Origin: Pseudomonas cichorii | GTDB lineage: Bacteria; Pseudomonadota; Gammaproteobacteria; Pseudomonadales; Pseudomonadaceae | Direction of reading: 5' to 3' | Assembly: GCF_015471405.1 (NCBI RefSeq) | Contig: NZ_BLVZ01000012.1 | Location: forward strand, 159,761-223,760 | DNA: 64,000 nucleotides | Notes under the pieces: model-generated | What the model was told of the DNA's origin: nothing | Database searches by the model: none | The model's input: the letters and a program-made list of their open reading frames with translations, nothing else | Program-made: the position numbers and the translations under genes | Shown here: in pieces, positions 33,309 to 42,206 of the stretch | Position numbering within the stretch: position 1 is the first letter of the stretch | Layout: each line of letters begins with the position of its first letter

Positions 33309-35687
33309 ATGGCCAAATTCTTTCCAGCACTCGATCATGCGGAATTCCGCAGCAAAGGCGAATTTACGCTTTTTCAGGAACTAGCGGCACTTGACGATGG
33401 GTTTGTCGTCATCCACTCGCTACCTTGGCTACGCGGCCGGACAAAGCGGGTGTACTCGCAGGATCTGCAGGACTACCTGCGAGTTTCCTTAGAGAGGAGG
33501 CACCTGTCTGGCGAGGTGGACTTCGTAATCTTACATGCGGAGCTGGGTATGCTTTGCATAGAAACGAAGTCAGGTTTGTATCAGCCGTCGGGCGTTCGAT
33601 TCATTCACGAACGTGACGGTTATGAAATCGATCCTCTGAATCAGGTCAAGGACAACGCTTTCGTCCTCGTCGATATGTTGCAATCGTGGCAGATGAAGTG
33701 CCCAGTCGGTTACGCAGTGCATTTTCCAGACTTCGATCTGGAGAGCTCGCAAATCGCCAGTGCATACGTGCCGCTCGACCGGCAGTTGCCCGACGGTATT
33801 CTAATCCTCCAAAAGCACCGTCAGGACATGCCTTCGCGCATCATGCAATTGATGGCGCACTGGAAGTCCGCACTGAACTACAACACCAAGGATAATTTCA
33901 GCCATGAAATCAAACAATTTCTCGACTCCGTCTGGCCGCGGGAATTACGGGAAGGGGCTCTTGGCCGGAAAATCGTTGCGGACAGCGAGTTGTGGCTTCA
34001 ATTAGACAAAAAGCAGGCGAATCAGGTGGCATTGTGCGTCGACTCTGATCGAAGGTTGATCGCGGGGTTTTCGGGCAGCGGCAAGACGTTGATAGCGCGT
34101 TCTCTTGCTGAGCAGTTTGTCGCTCGGGACCTCAAGGTACTGTTCCTTCTGAAGAACCGCCAGATTACGCATAAGGTGGCCGCTCAATTGAGGCAGTTTG
34201 GCCGGGCGGTGACTGTTCAAACCTTTCATTCCTACTGCGAGTCCCAGGGCAAGCGGAACAGGGAAAACAGCTCCGGCGAGCCCAACTATGACGAGCATCA
34301 CCTGGCCCTGCATGGGTCGGTAGATGATCAGTACGCCGCGTTGATTGTCGATGAGGCCCAGGCGCTCAATGAGGCCGATCACTTGGCGCTGCGCGACCAT
34401 TTCGCCAACGCACGCAAGTTCGTTTTTGCTGATGAGCTCCAGGTACTACCCGGGATCGAAAAAGGCAGTTCCTATCGATTTCTGGAGGATACCTATGGCG
34501 AGCGATTCTTCTATCTGACAACGGTCTACCGGAATCCCGGAGGCATCACTCAGACGATGATGGAGATGCTACCGCCACGACATGAGGTGAATTGCCCTCG
34601 GCCGATCTCCGTGGAGGACTTGTGCAGAAGCATTAGCTGGGATGTTTCCAAGACAATCCAGACCATGACGGCGAGCCTTGCTAAATCCGGTGTCATGAAC
34701 GAGGACTTGATCGTGCTCAGTCAGTTCTCCTCGTCGCTTGAGGAGATCGATGTTCCACGCTCCACTATCTCGGCGTATCGCGGTATGGAGGCGCCAGTCG
34801 TCATCGTCGTAGCAGGCTTCGAAATGGATGACATCACATTGGCTTGCGCTCTCGGACGAGCCACCACCCGTGCCTATATCATCGTGCCTATTGAACTGCT
34901 TGTGGGTCAGAGCAGCGTAAAATCAGATTTCCTTCGCAAAGGTTTGGAGAATATTGATCGCACATCAGTGCTCGATCAGGATGCCCGTGCTCCGGCCCCA
35001 CGGTTTATCGTTAACAGAATGCGGAAATACGCCGACTTGGGCGGAAGACACGAAATCTTCGGCGAAGGATTTGTTTACGCAAGCCGATGGAGGCGATGGG
35101 TATATGAAGGCGGCGCCAGATGGAGCAATCGCGGAGTTCAGCTTTGGGGCTGGTGGATATCGCTATCGACAGGTCTTTCCATAGCTGGAATCGACTTTGT
35201 GCGTAATGAACTGACAGAGGGCTATCTCAAGCCCTGCACCGAATGCAATACGATGACACCGCATAACATGTACGGTGCGTGTCTGACTTGCCTCGCAGAA
35301 CCATTGGACGAGGCCAATGTTTTTGAGATCGCCCAGCAGGCGGTTGAATTGGGTGCTGCGCGATCAATGAAGCGGGGGCAATCTTTAATCAAGGTGGCGG
35401 CACTGGTCGGCAATTTTGAATTTCCGCGCTCTAATGACCCTGTGTATGGGATTACTGAAGTCCCTGTCCTATTCCTCGCCACTACGATCGTCGAGTTTCG
35501 GATGCGCAACGAGGCGACCGTTGCCACCAAATCCCAAGTAGTACAATGGTTGCGGGAAGGGTTGGTACCCAGTGATTTAGATGACTCCATCGAGAGCCTT
35601 GCGGGCCGAACAATAGGCAGTCTCTGCGGGCAGAAGCTCATGGTGAAGATTGAGGCCGGCAAGTACCGACTAACCAATCCTCAATAG
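33309..35687 (+). CDS. NERD-domain nuclease / superfamily 1 helicase, putative defence protein
   Basis: The protein has 792 residues from ATG 33309. Residues ~1-130 are a NERD (nuclease-related) domain: FRSKGEFTLFQELAAL, then GEVDFVIL and LCIETKSG, carrying the D...ExK core. Walker A GFSGSGKT is at ~253-260 and Walker B LIVDEAQAL at ~345; a UvrD-like helicase core follows with YRNPGG and, near the end of the helicase part, a small Cys cluster CTECNT...CLTC that may bind zinc. An upstream GTG at 33159 would add 50 residues, but MAKFFPALD resembles the usual N-terminus of NERD helicases. No ribosome site decides the start. It follows the DUF4297-STAND gene in the same direction. NERD helicases occur in several defence islands; the mechanism is unknown to me. 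Confidence 0.75.
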   Translation: MAKFFPALDHAEFRSKGEFTLFQELAALDDGFVVIHSLPWLRGRTKRVYSQDLQDYLRVSLERRHLSGEVDFVILHAELGMLCIETKSGLYQPSGVRFIHERDGYEIDPLNQVKDNAFVLVDMLQSWQMKCPVGYAVHFPDFDLESSQIASAYVPLDRQLPDGILILQKHRQDMPSRIMQLMAHWKSALNYNTKDNFSHEIKQFLDSVWPRELREGALGRKIVADSELWLQLDKKQANQVALCVDSDRRLIAGFSGSGKTLIARSLAEQFVARDLKVLFLLKNRQITHKVAAQLRQFGRAVTVQTFHSYCESQGKRNRENSSGEPNYDEHHLALHGSVDDQYAALIVDEAQALNEADHLALRDHFANARKFVFADELQVLPGIEKGSSYRFLEDTYGERFFYLTTVYRNPGGITQTMMEMLPPRHEVNCPRPISVEDLCRSISWDVSKTIQTMTASLAKSGVMNEDLIVLSQFSSSLEEIDVPRSTISAYRGMEAPVVIVVAGFEMDDITLACALGRATTRAYIIVPIELLVGQSSVKSDFLRKGLENIDRTSVLDQDARAPAPRFIVNRMRKYADLGGRHEIFGEGFVYASRWRRWVYEGGARWSNRGVQLWGWWISLSTGLSIAGIDFVRNELTEGYLKPCTECNTMTPHNMYGACLTCLAEPLDEANVFEIAQQAVELGAARSMKRGQSLIKVAALVGNFEFPRSNDPVYGITEVPVLFLATTIVEFRMRNEATVATKSQVVQWLREGLVPSDLDDSIESLAGRTIGSLCGQKLMVKIEAGKYRLTNPQ

Positions 35688-36321
35688 CCTCGTAAAGGTG
35701 GGGCTCCTTGAGTCTCCGGTCTGCCTGGTCAGATCTAGGTCTCAAGTTTTCGATAAAGCTGCGTTGCTCAACCGTAATTTTCAGATCCCTTGCCCTTGGA
35801 AATAAAGGTCGCGTTTAGCGCTGGAACATCTTTGAATTATCAACTTTTCCGGAGCCTTGACTGTTGAGCCAGATGAAAAGCTAGTTTTACCAACCCTGGG
35901 GCGATCACTTCATCGTTGCCGTTGAAGTTCGATTCCTGGTTTGCATGGGAAGTGTCAGCCCCTCCGATTTTGAGTTGTTCGGACAGAGCTAACGCGACAA
36001 TGCCAATTAACTAATTAATTTTTAACGATTAATTCCTTGGGCGGAAAACGAGTCTGTACGGAGGTGGTGTTGTTCGTTCATCGATTCCAGTGTCCACCGT
36101 TCCGCTGAAAGCTTCAGGCCGGTCTATCGAATCGCAGAGTCTCCGGTCGGAGCTATCCTCATCAATAGCCCACTTGGCCTTAGGCTGGGGGCATCCTTTT
36201 CAAACCATCCAGTGCATGCCCTCAGATGTGCCCCCAATGTAGCAATCCACTGGAAGTGAATGGAGCTCCATGGTTTGTGGAAAGGCAGAAATGATCAGTC
36301 GAACAGCCTGCCAGACAACGC
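35688..36321. other. Right boundary of the defence island, no gene
   Basis: There is no convincing gene in 634 bp. It contains an AT-rich patch (TTAACTAATTAATTTTTAAC around 36006-36026) and the ATGTGCCCCCA box at 36226-36236. The repeat matching the left end overlaps the 3' end of lysR at 36323-36351. Confidence 0.5.
36226..36236 (+). repeat. ATGTGCCCCCA box, right side of the island
   Basis: Identical 11-mer to 16034-16044, about 100 bp inside the right boundary repeat, followed by ATGTAG where the left copy has a second C-rich box and GTAG. Same orientation on both sides. Confidence 0.45.
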
Positions 36322-37236
36322 CTAAAGACTCTCAGGGTCGCCAAAAAACATCTGAATCCGCGACCTCAACCACCTTTCCCCCGGATCATTATCCTGCGCC
36401 CCGCGCCAGGCCATGTGCAGTTCAAAAGTCTGAGTCTCAAGAGGCAGGTTCTCTGCTCGAACCCCGCCAGCGGCCGTCAGCACCTGCGCGGCATAGTCCG
36501 GGACGGTGGCGATGATGTCGGTGCCGGTCAGGAGGGTGGCCAGGCCGTTGAACTGCGGGACGGCCAGGACGACGTGGCGTTTGCGGTTTATTGCTTCCAG
36601 GTATTCATCGATAAAGCCGCTCAGGTCGCCTGCGAATGACACCAGGGCGTGAGGGCGTGAGCAGAAGTCGTCCAGGGAGAGGGCGCCGGGAATCGAGTCG
36701 GCGCGCAGCAGTTGCGGCTTGCTTCTGCGCAATACCTTGCGTTTGGCGTTAGCGGGCAGGTCCTGGGTGTAGCTGACGCCCACGGAAATTTCGCCCGAGG
36801 CCAGCAGGGCCGGCATCAGGATGTAGTTGACGCGCCGGACCACCAGCACGATGCCGGGTGCTTCGGAGCGCAGGCGTTTGAGCAGGGTGGGTAACAGGGC
36901 GAACTCCACGTCGTCGGACAGGCCGATACGGAAGACGTTGGTACTGGTCGCCGGGTCGAACTCCGATGCCCGGCTGACCGCAGTGGAGATCGAGTCCAGC
37001 GCCGGGGAAAGGAGGGCGAAGATTTCAGTGGCGCGGGCAGTCGGCTCCATGCTGCGGCCGGTACGCACGAAGAGCGGATCATCGAACAGCCCGCGCAGGC
37101 GTGAGAGGGCCGCACTGATTGCCGGTTGCCCCAGGAACAGTTTTTCGGCCGCGCGAGTAACGCTTCGTTCATGCATCAGGGTTTCAAAAACGATGAGCAG
37201 ATTGAGGTCAACGCGACGCAGATCATTGCGATTCAT
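36322..37236 (-). CDS. LysR-family transcriptional regulator
   Basis: The protein has 304 residues, the normal LysR length, with an N-terminal winged helix-turn-helix (VDLNLLIVFETLMHERSVTR and LGQPAISAALSRLR) and a two-lobed effector domain. Start 37236 (MNRNDLRRVDLNLL) is chosen because LysR proteins begin here; the frame is open for 54 codons further. It is divergent from a quinone oxidoreductase gene with 309 bp between them, and probably controls it. Its last codons are the target of the island-flanking repeat. Effector unknown. Confidence 0.88.
   Translation of the reverse strand: MNRNDLRRVDLNLLIVFETLMHERSVTRAAEKLFLGQPAISAALSRLRGLFDDPLFVRTGRSMEPTARATEIFALLSPALDSISTAVSRASEFDPATSTNVFRIGLSDDVEFALLPTLLKRLRSEAPGIVLVVRRVNYILMPALLASGEISVGVSYTQDLPANAKRKVLRRSKPQLLRADSIPGALSLDDFCSRPHALVSFAGDLSGFIDEYLEAINRKRHVVLAVPQFNGLATLLTGTDIIATVPDYAAQVLTAAGGVRAENLPLETQTFELHMAWRGAQDNDPGERWLRSRIQMFFGDPESL
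36323..36351 (+). repeat. Right copy of island-flanking direct repeat, within the 3' end of lysR (attR-like)
   Basis: 24 of 29 bases match 15960-15988, core CCAAAAAACAT at 36341-36351. It lies in the intact lysR gene, encoding its last residues MFFGDPESL, so integration at the gene end would leave the gene working. Confidence 0.6.
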
Positions 37237-37545
37237 GCGGAATATCTCGGGCCATTTGTCGATTTGATGCTTTGAGAGGTTGCGATAGTACGAGCAAACG
37301 CCGATGACGCGCATCGAAAATTCGTTGTCATGGCTTAAATGTCCACACTGGTTGCAATGTTTCGTCGACATGCCAACAATGGCCGCCCATGAGTGCATGG
37401 GTGTTCAGGGATTGTCAGGCGTTGCCGCCCGGCCCATGAGGCACAATCGATGACAGGCATGTCGACTATTAATAGCCACTGATAGTGTTGTCGGCAGAGC
37501 CCGGATAGAGTTCACGGCATCAAGGTATACAAGGCGAGGTTCTAA
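37237..37545. promoter_or_regulatory. Divergent region between lysR and the oxidoreductase gene
   Basis: This 309-bp region must hold both promoters. GGCGAGG precedes the oxidoreductase start. No clear T-N11-A LysR box or -35/-10 pair stands out by eye. Confidence 0.35.
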
Positions 37546-38568
37546 ATGTCCCGCACGATCCGTTTTCACCAGTTTGGCCCGGCCGAGGTGCTCAAGGTCG
37601 AAGAGCATCCCGACACGTTGCCCGCACCCGGCGAGGTGCAGGTGCGTGTCCAGGCAATCGGTGTCAGTTGGTATGACGTTCTCTGGCGGCAAAATCTTGC
37701 TTCCACCCAGGCGCGTCTGCCTGCCGGTCTTGGTTATGAGATGGCCGGTGTCGTAACCGCTCTGGGCGATGGCGTCAGTGATCTGGCCGTAGGCGACAAG
37801 GTCGCCAGTTTTCCGGCTGCCGATGCCAACAAGCATCCAGTCTATGGCGAGTCCATCGTATTGCCACGCTCGGCATTGACCCGTTATCCCGACGTGCTGA
37901 GCCCTGTCGAAGCCAGCGTGCATTACACGCCGATGCTGATTGCCTACTTCGCGTATGTCGATCTGGCGCGGATCAAGGCGGGGCAAACCGTGCTTGTCAC
38001 CGATGCCAGTCACTGTGCCGGCCCGTGCTTTGTCCAGCTTGGCAAGGCGCTGGGTGTTCGTGTCATCGCGGTGACCAAGACTGACGATGCGCGTGATTAC
38101 CTGTTGGCTCAAGGTGCTGACAAGGTGGTGGTCACCGAGGAGCAGGACTTGCTGATGGCTATCAACAAGTACACCGACAATCGCGGTGTGGATGCGGTGT
38201 TCGATGGCCTGGGCGGCCCACAGATGTCGATCATGGGCGATGTGCTGGCTCCGCGTGGCAGCCTGGTGCTATATGGTCTGCAAGGCGGCAATCAGACGCC
38301 GTTCCCGGCCTGTGCAGCGTTTCAGAAGAACATCCAGTTCTTCGTACACTGCCTGGGTAATTTCACCGGCAAGCCTGAGCTGGGGATTGTTCCTGACACC
38401 GAGGCACTGCAACGTGCCCTGCGCGAGATCAATCAACTGACGGCTGATCGTGTACTGGTGCCGCTCCAGACTCGCAACTTTCCGTTCGAGCAAGTGGTTC
38501 AGGCTCATCGCTACATGGATACTTGCCCGATTGGTGGACGTGCCGTGCTGGAAATCGCTCAGGCATAG
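37546..38568 (+). CDS. Zinc-independent medium-chain dehydrogenase/quinone oxidoreductase
   Basis: The protein has 340 residues of the MDR superfamily, closest by eye to NADPH:quinone oxidoreductases. The N-terminal GroES-like part has LPAGLGYEMAGVVTALG and VGDKV. The nucleotide-binding half has QTVLVTDASHCAGPCFVQLG, where the usual GxGxxG/A is altered to DASHCAG. The structural-zinc cysteines of alcohol dehydrogenases are absent. It probably reduces a quinone or an activated double bond with NADPH. GGCGAGG precedes the start. An intrinsic terminator follows. Confidence 0.85.
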   Translation: MSRTIRFHQFGPAEVLKVEEHPDTLPAPGEVQVRVQAIGVSWYDVLWRQNLASTQARLPAGLGYEMAGVVTALGDGVSDLAVGDKVASFPAADANKHPVYGESIVLPRSALTRYPDVLSPVEASVHYTPMLIAYFAYVDLARIKAGQTVLVTDASHCAGPCFVQLGKALGVRVIAVTKTDDARDYLLAQGADKVVVTEEQDLLMAINKYTDNRGVDAVFDGLGGPQMSIMGDVLAPRGSLVLYGLQGGNQTPFPACAAFQKNIQFFVHCLGNFTGKPELGIVPDTEALQRALREINQLTADRVLVPLQTRNFPFEQVVQAHRYMDTCPIGGRAVLEIAQA

Positions 38569-38597
38569 TTTTTCACCCGTCTATCAAGTTCTGCACG

Positions 38598-38626
38598 AAG
38601 CCTTCCTTTTCAGGAGGGCTTTTTTA
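38598..38626 (+). terminator. Intrinsic terminator after the quinone oxidoreductase gene
   Basis: AAGCCTTCCT (38598-38607) pairs with AGGAGGGCTT (38612-38621) with one G-T pair and a short loop, then a T-run TTTTTT, 30 bases after the stop codon. Confidence 0.85.
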
Positions 38627-39064
38627 TATCTGCAAGTTTGTGCGCTTCGGTGGGCAGGGCTGCTTTCACGAAGGCAGAATTAGTTGTTTAAATTTTTTCC
38701 GTTTTACAGATGAGCGGTTGTTTGTCGTCGTGAATTTAAAAATCCTCATAATGAGTAGTCGTGTTTAATTTGTCTGTCGGATGTCGCTTTCATTGAACAG
38801 CGTTTCCTACGGGCAAAAAAGCATTTTTTGTCGGCTGCTTCAGGTGGTCTGGTGTGGAATCCATTTCTAGAGCGTTTGCCTTGCCGGGGACGGCGCACAA
38901 TGCTGGCAAGACAGGGTCTGGGCTGTGACGTTTTGCGTTGAACGCAATGTTTATTTATAGCGCTTGTTTAAACCGAGTGTATTGCTTTTGGTGTCGATCT
39001 GTACCTTGTAATTGTTTTAGGGATACCGATAATAGTTTGGTAATTCTTACTCAGGGAATGAGTC
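38627..39064. other. AT-rich leader of the micropeptide/PP-loop cluster
   Basis: Over 400 bp without a convincing gene, clearly lower in GC than the neighbours. It should contain the promoter of the following genes. TTGTAATTG (39006) and GATAATAG (39028) are candidate -35/-10-like elements, but spacing is only approximate. AGGGAA lies before the micropeptide start. Confidence 0.4.
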
Positions 39065-39157
39065 ATGATTGATTATAAACTCGCGTATAAGCCTGATATT
39101 AAATGCCGCCCTTACATCATGTTGTTTCTTGATAAAGGCGTGGGTGAAAAAGTATGA
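39065..39157 (+). CDS. 30-residue micropeptide overlapping a PP-loop ATPase gene, candidate precursor peptide
   Basis: ATG 39065 to TGA 39157 encodes MIDYKLAYKPDIKC followed by RPYIMLFLDKGVGEKV. AGGGAA lies about 8 bases before the start. Its stop overlaps the next start by four bases (ATGA at 39154-39157), which strongly suggests translational coupling. It has one Cys, two Tyr and no signal peptide. A tiny gene coupled to an ATP-dependent modifying-type enzyme is the layout of peptide-derived natural products or of a leader for coupling. I do not recognise it from any known family. Confidence 0.5.
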   Translation: MIDYKLAYKPDIKCRPYIMLFLDKGVGEKV

Positions 39158-40656
39158 GCTCCATTCACGAACAAGCAATGAATTATGTCTACCAGCAAGT
39201 GTTGCAGCGTTTGCTGGGTTACTTCACGAGGGCTGAGCGTACGGCTTTGCAACTGTTGATTCAGCGGCTGATCGTGGCGGCGGGCGGTATCGAGCGTATT
39301 TCCAGTTTCAAGGTGCTGATCGCTTTTGGAGGTGGCAAGGACAGCGCTTACACACTGGCGTTCCTGAGAGCGGCACAGTTAAGCATTGCAGGTCGATCCC
39401 CTGGCACTTTCAACCTGCGGGTGGCCAACATGCGCCATGTAGGGCTTACGCAGGCAGTGATGGATAACATTCACCGCACCTACTCGGCGTTGTTTCTGTA
39501 TGACGATCCGCGTGTGGAAATGCTCGTGGTCGACAATCAATATACTCAGGTGTTCGAGCCGGACCTGCCGTTTTCCAGTGCCGGGCGCGAGCAGAACCGC
39601 TCGGACATGTTGCTGGCCGGCCATCTGACGGCAGGCGATGCACGCACGACCTTCTGCAATCGTTGCTACCTGGGGCTTGCCGAGTTTCTGGGGCGGGCTT
39701 CGAGCTGGGGGAGCGGTGTGGATGCTGTCGTCAATGGCGACTCCCGCAAGGAGCAGAAACACTACGTTACCTGGGCAATGCGTCTTGCCCAGCGCACGGG
39801 GCAGGGCAAGGCTAACTGGAGTGGCCAGAACCTCAATGGCATCCTCAGATCAATCGATACTATCGGGCAGGCTTATTTCCATGAGCTTTATGGCGAAGGG
39901 GATGAGCCTGCCAAGTCGCCTCGAGCCACCGTTTATCCCAATCAGTCGATTGTTCCGGCATTCATCAGCATTTGCGATCTGGTCAACTGCAAGGTTGAGG
40001 AGCACTGGAACCTGCTGACCGAGTTCCTGGGGTTTCGCTTCGATGACCTGGCGTTTGCCTTCAGCGAGTCGGACTGTGCCAATCCACTATTGATGGCCCA
40101 TATACGAGGCCTCAAGGCGCAATACCTGCAAGGACGCAGCTATGCCGACGGAATTGCCGAGTACCTGACTCTGGCGCGCATAATGATGCGCCGCAAGCAA
40201 ATGCCGTCACGGCTGGTCAAGCAGGCCATGGATGCCTATGAAGGGCCTGAGGGCATCGAAGCGCGTCATGAACTGGCCGCCAGTTACGCTCAGGAAGGAT
40301 TTGGTCTGAGTGAGGCGCAACTGGTCTGCATGATTTTCTCGCCCTTCGTAGATCGGGGGCGTGGGCTTGAAGCGTTCCTGCGCGGTTGTCACCCGGGCAT
40401 GCTGGTGGCATTACCGGATCTTCATAAAGTGCTCTCGGGCCTGACGGCACCTGAGCAGGTCGTGCAATGGCTTGTCGATATCAGCGGCTTGAGCCTGAAG
40501 GGGTTACAGAGCCTGTACTGCAAGGTGCGGGTGGACTTCGACAGTGAAAGCTCCATCATCGCCCGGTTTCGCGCCTCCGACCCGGACAAATGCCGGATCG
40601 TGACAGTTGATCCTGAGACCGGCGGTGTTGTGGCTGAAGTGCTCTCCGGACGTTAA
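39154..40656 (+). CDS. PP-loop (ATP pyrophosphatase) family protein of unknown function
   Basis: The protein has 500 residues. The PP-loop FGGGKDS is at 58-64 (LIAFGGGKDSAYTLAF), as in N-type ATP pyrophosphatases that adenylate a carbonyl or RNA base before attack by N or S. A CNRC motif at about 168-171 could bind metal or carry sulfur, as in tRNA-thiolating members. The C-terminal ~250 residues are helical without a domain I can name. It overlaps the 30-codon ORF by four bases, and a MocR regulator follows after 97 bp on the same strand. Possible roles are modification of the micropeptide, RNA thiolation or amide synthesis; the sequence does not decide. Confidence 0.7.
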   Translation: MSSIHEQAMNYVYQQVLQRLLGYFTRAERTALQLLIQRLIVAAGGIERISSFKVLIAFGGGKDSAYTLAFLRAAQLSIAGRSPGTFNLRVANMRHVGLTQAVMDNIHRTYSALFLYDDPRVEMLVVDNQYTQVFEPDLPFSSAGREQNRSDMLLAGHLTAGDARTTFCNRCYLGLAEFLGRASSWGSGVDAVVNGDSRKEQKHYVTWAMRLAQRTGQGKANWSGQNLNGILRSIDTIGQAYFHELYGEGDEPAKSPRATVYPNQSIVPAFISICDLVNCKVEEHWNLLTEFLGFRFDDLAFAFSESDCANPLLMAHIRGLKAQYLQGRSYADGIAEYLTLARIMMRRKQMPSRLVKQAMDAYEGPEGIEARHELAASYAQEGFGLSEAQLVCMIFSPFVDRGRGLEAFLRGCHPGMLVALPDLHKVLSGLTAPEQVVQWLVDISGLSLKGLQSLYCKVRVDFDSESSIIARFRASDPDKCRIVTVDPETGGVVAEVLSGR

Positions 40657-40753
40657 GCCCTCTTGTCTGGCGAATGGCTGTTGCCGTGGATTCGGTACCA
40701 GCCATGTCGCTATCGCCTGGAAAATCTTTTGGCCACGCGCCGGATTGCCTCCC

Positions 40754-42160
40754 ATGAAAAACAAAACGGATTTCGCCTATCAGGCGGTTTACCGCTATCT
40801 CGTTCGCCTGATTGACGAGGTGCAAACCGATTCCACGACCAGGATGCCGTCCTTGCGCCAGTTGTCCCGGCGTCTGCGTGTATCGATCTCGACCGTACAA
40901 AGCGCCTATTCGTTGCTGGAGAAGGAAGGGCGTGTGTGCTCCATGCCCAAGTCCGGCTATTACGCCTTGCCCAGCGCAAGCAGTGACGAAACGCCAGAGC
41001 CGGTATTCGAGAATGGCAACCTGCTGGAAGCGTTTTACCGGCATATCCGTCGCCCCGGTGTATGGGTGCTGGGTAATGATGAACCCACATTGCTGCAATC
41101 GATGGAAAGCCCATTGCTGGCCATGGAGCGTGAACTGCTCAGGTATTACCCGCGCCCACTGAGTTCCGGGTTTCAGCCTTTTGGGGATATCGAACTGCGT
41201 ACGGCCCTGGCGGCTCGCTATACCCAGGATGCCCAGCGCTGCTGGCACCCGGAAAATGTCTACATCGGGCCGGATATGCCGGGCATGCTGGCGGCGGTTG
41301 TCGAGGTCTTGAACCTGCGTGGCGCAACCGTACTGGTTGAGTCGCCTTGCACCTGGACGTTGTTGCGCTTGTTACAGTCCTTCGACATCCGGGTCATCGA
41401 GGTGCCGCTGGACGAGGCGGGCGCTATCAATCTGGCAGTGCTGGATCAAGTGCTGCTGACAGAGAACATTGGCCTGGCGCTGTTACCCTCGCTGCTTAAT
41501 CCGGTTCAATGCAGCACATTGCCTGCTGCCAATCTTCAGGCCGTCGCTCAACTGCTCAATCGGTATCGGGTCTGGGTGCTGGAAAACGACAGCCACGGCG
41601 AACTGGTTTTTGTGCCGAAGCAAGCCCGCCTGCGGGATTTGATCGATCCGCAGCGTCTGTTGATCCTCGGCAGCTTCGACAAGGTTCTGGGGCCGGAAGC
41701 GCCTTATGGCTACCTGCTGTGCAAACACTTCGACGTCCAGTGGCAGCAGTATTTCCTGCTGCGCGCCTTCGAGTTGCCGCCGATTCGTCAGAAGGCGGTT
41801 GCCAGGCTCTGTAGCAGCGGGCGGCTGGATGCTCATCTGGTTGAACTCAGAGAGTTGCTGGCGCAACGCATGCAGATGATGGTGCAGTTGCTGGACCGGG
41901 ATCTGGGGCAACTGCTGCGTTATGAATTGCCTGAAGGCGGCTGCGGAATATGGGTGCAAAGTGTGTATCGCGTGGACATGCGCCAGGTTTTCGAGAGCCT
42001 TTTGCAGCAGCGCATTATCGTTACCCCCGGCGAGTTGTTCAGTCTGCAAGGCCTGCACCGCCAACACCTGCGCATCGGTTACGCCATTGACTGGACCCAG
42101 AACATCGCCCGGTTGCTGAGCGCACTGGCCGAGGCCTTGAAGCAGGCGCGGCAGCATTGA
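40754..42160 (+). CDS. MocR-family (GntR / aminotransferase-like) transcriptional regulator
   Basis: The protein has 468 residues: an N-terminal GntR winged helix (MPSLRQLSRRLRVSISTVQSAYSLLEKEG) and a fold-type I aminotransferase-like domain. The usual PLP-lysine motif region reads ILGSFDKVLGPEAPYGYLL, where the Lys of SFDKVLGP is the candidate Schiff-base residue. MocR proteins sense PLP or an amino-acid adduct. Start 40754 is preferred over an in-frame start 49 codons earlier that lies inside the preceding gene. It may control the PP-loop cluster upstream. Confidence 0.85.
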   Translation: MKNKTDFAYQAVYRYLVRLIDEVQTDSTTRMPSLRQLSRRLRVSISTVQSAYSLLEKEGRVCSMPKSGYYALPSASSDETPEPVFENGNLLEAFYRHIRRPGVWVLGNDEPTLLQSMESPLLAMERELLRYYPRPLSSGFQPFGDIELRTALAARYTQDAQRCWHPENVYIGPDMPGMLAAVVEVLNLRGATVLVESPCTWTLLRLLQSFDIRVIEVPLDEAGAINLAVLDQVLLTENIGLALLPSLLNPVQCSTLPAANLQAVAQLLNRYRVWVLENDSHGELVFVPKQARLRDLIDPQRLLILGSFDKVLGPEAPYGYLLCKHFDVQWQQYFLLRAFELPPIRQKAVARLCSSGRLDAHLVELRELLAQRMQMMVQLLDRDLGQLLRYELPEGGCGIWVQSVYRVDMRQVFESLLQQRIIVTPGELFSLQGLHRQHLRIGYAIDWTQNIARLLSALAEALKQARQH

Positions 42161-42167
42161 GGTGCAG

Positions 42168-42206
42168 GAGACGCCCGGTAGGAGCGCACTTGCCCGCGAC
42201 AGGGCC
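42168..42206 (+). repeat. Pseudomonas intergenic repeat-type element
   Basis: CCCGGTAGGAGCGCACTTGCC followed by CGCGACAGGG has the GTAGGAGCG...CCCGCGA pattern common between Pseudomonas genes. Only one arm is clear here. It argues against translation of the helicase gene from the upstream GTG at 42162. Confidence 0.35.

Larger units (their letters stand above)
15978..36351. mobile_element. Integrated defence island (about 20.4 kb)
   Basis: The boundaries are set by the direct repeat at 15960-15988 and 36323-36351 and, just inside it, by ATGTGCCCCCA boxes at 16034 and 36226. The content is five large defence-type genes, a decayed conjugative-element gene and a CRISPR relic, with locally lower GC than the flanks (most marked at 23.3-27.6 kb). 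No integrase, transposase or origin is left, so it is probably immobile now. Extent is inferred from the repeats and gene content. Confidence 0.55.

Noticed and set aside
36322..37236. catR, the LysR activator of the catechol genes
   Set aside because: It is not divergent from catB, lies 20 kb from it across the island, and faces a quinone oxidoreductase gene instead.
38779..38880. Other small ORFs in the AT-rich leader before the PP-loop gene
   Set aside because: No ribosome site and no coupling to another gene, unlike the 30-codon ORF at 39065.
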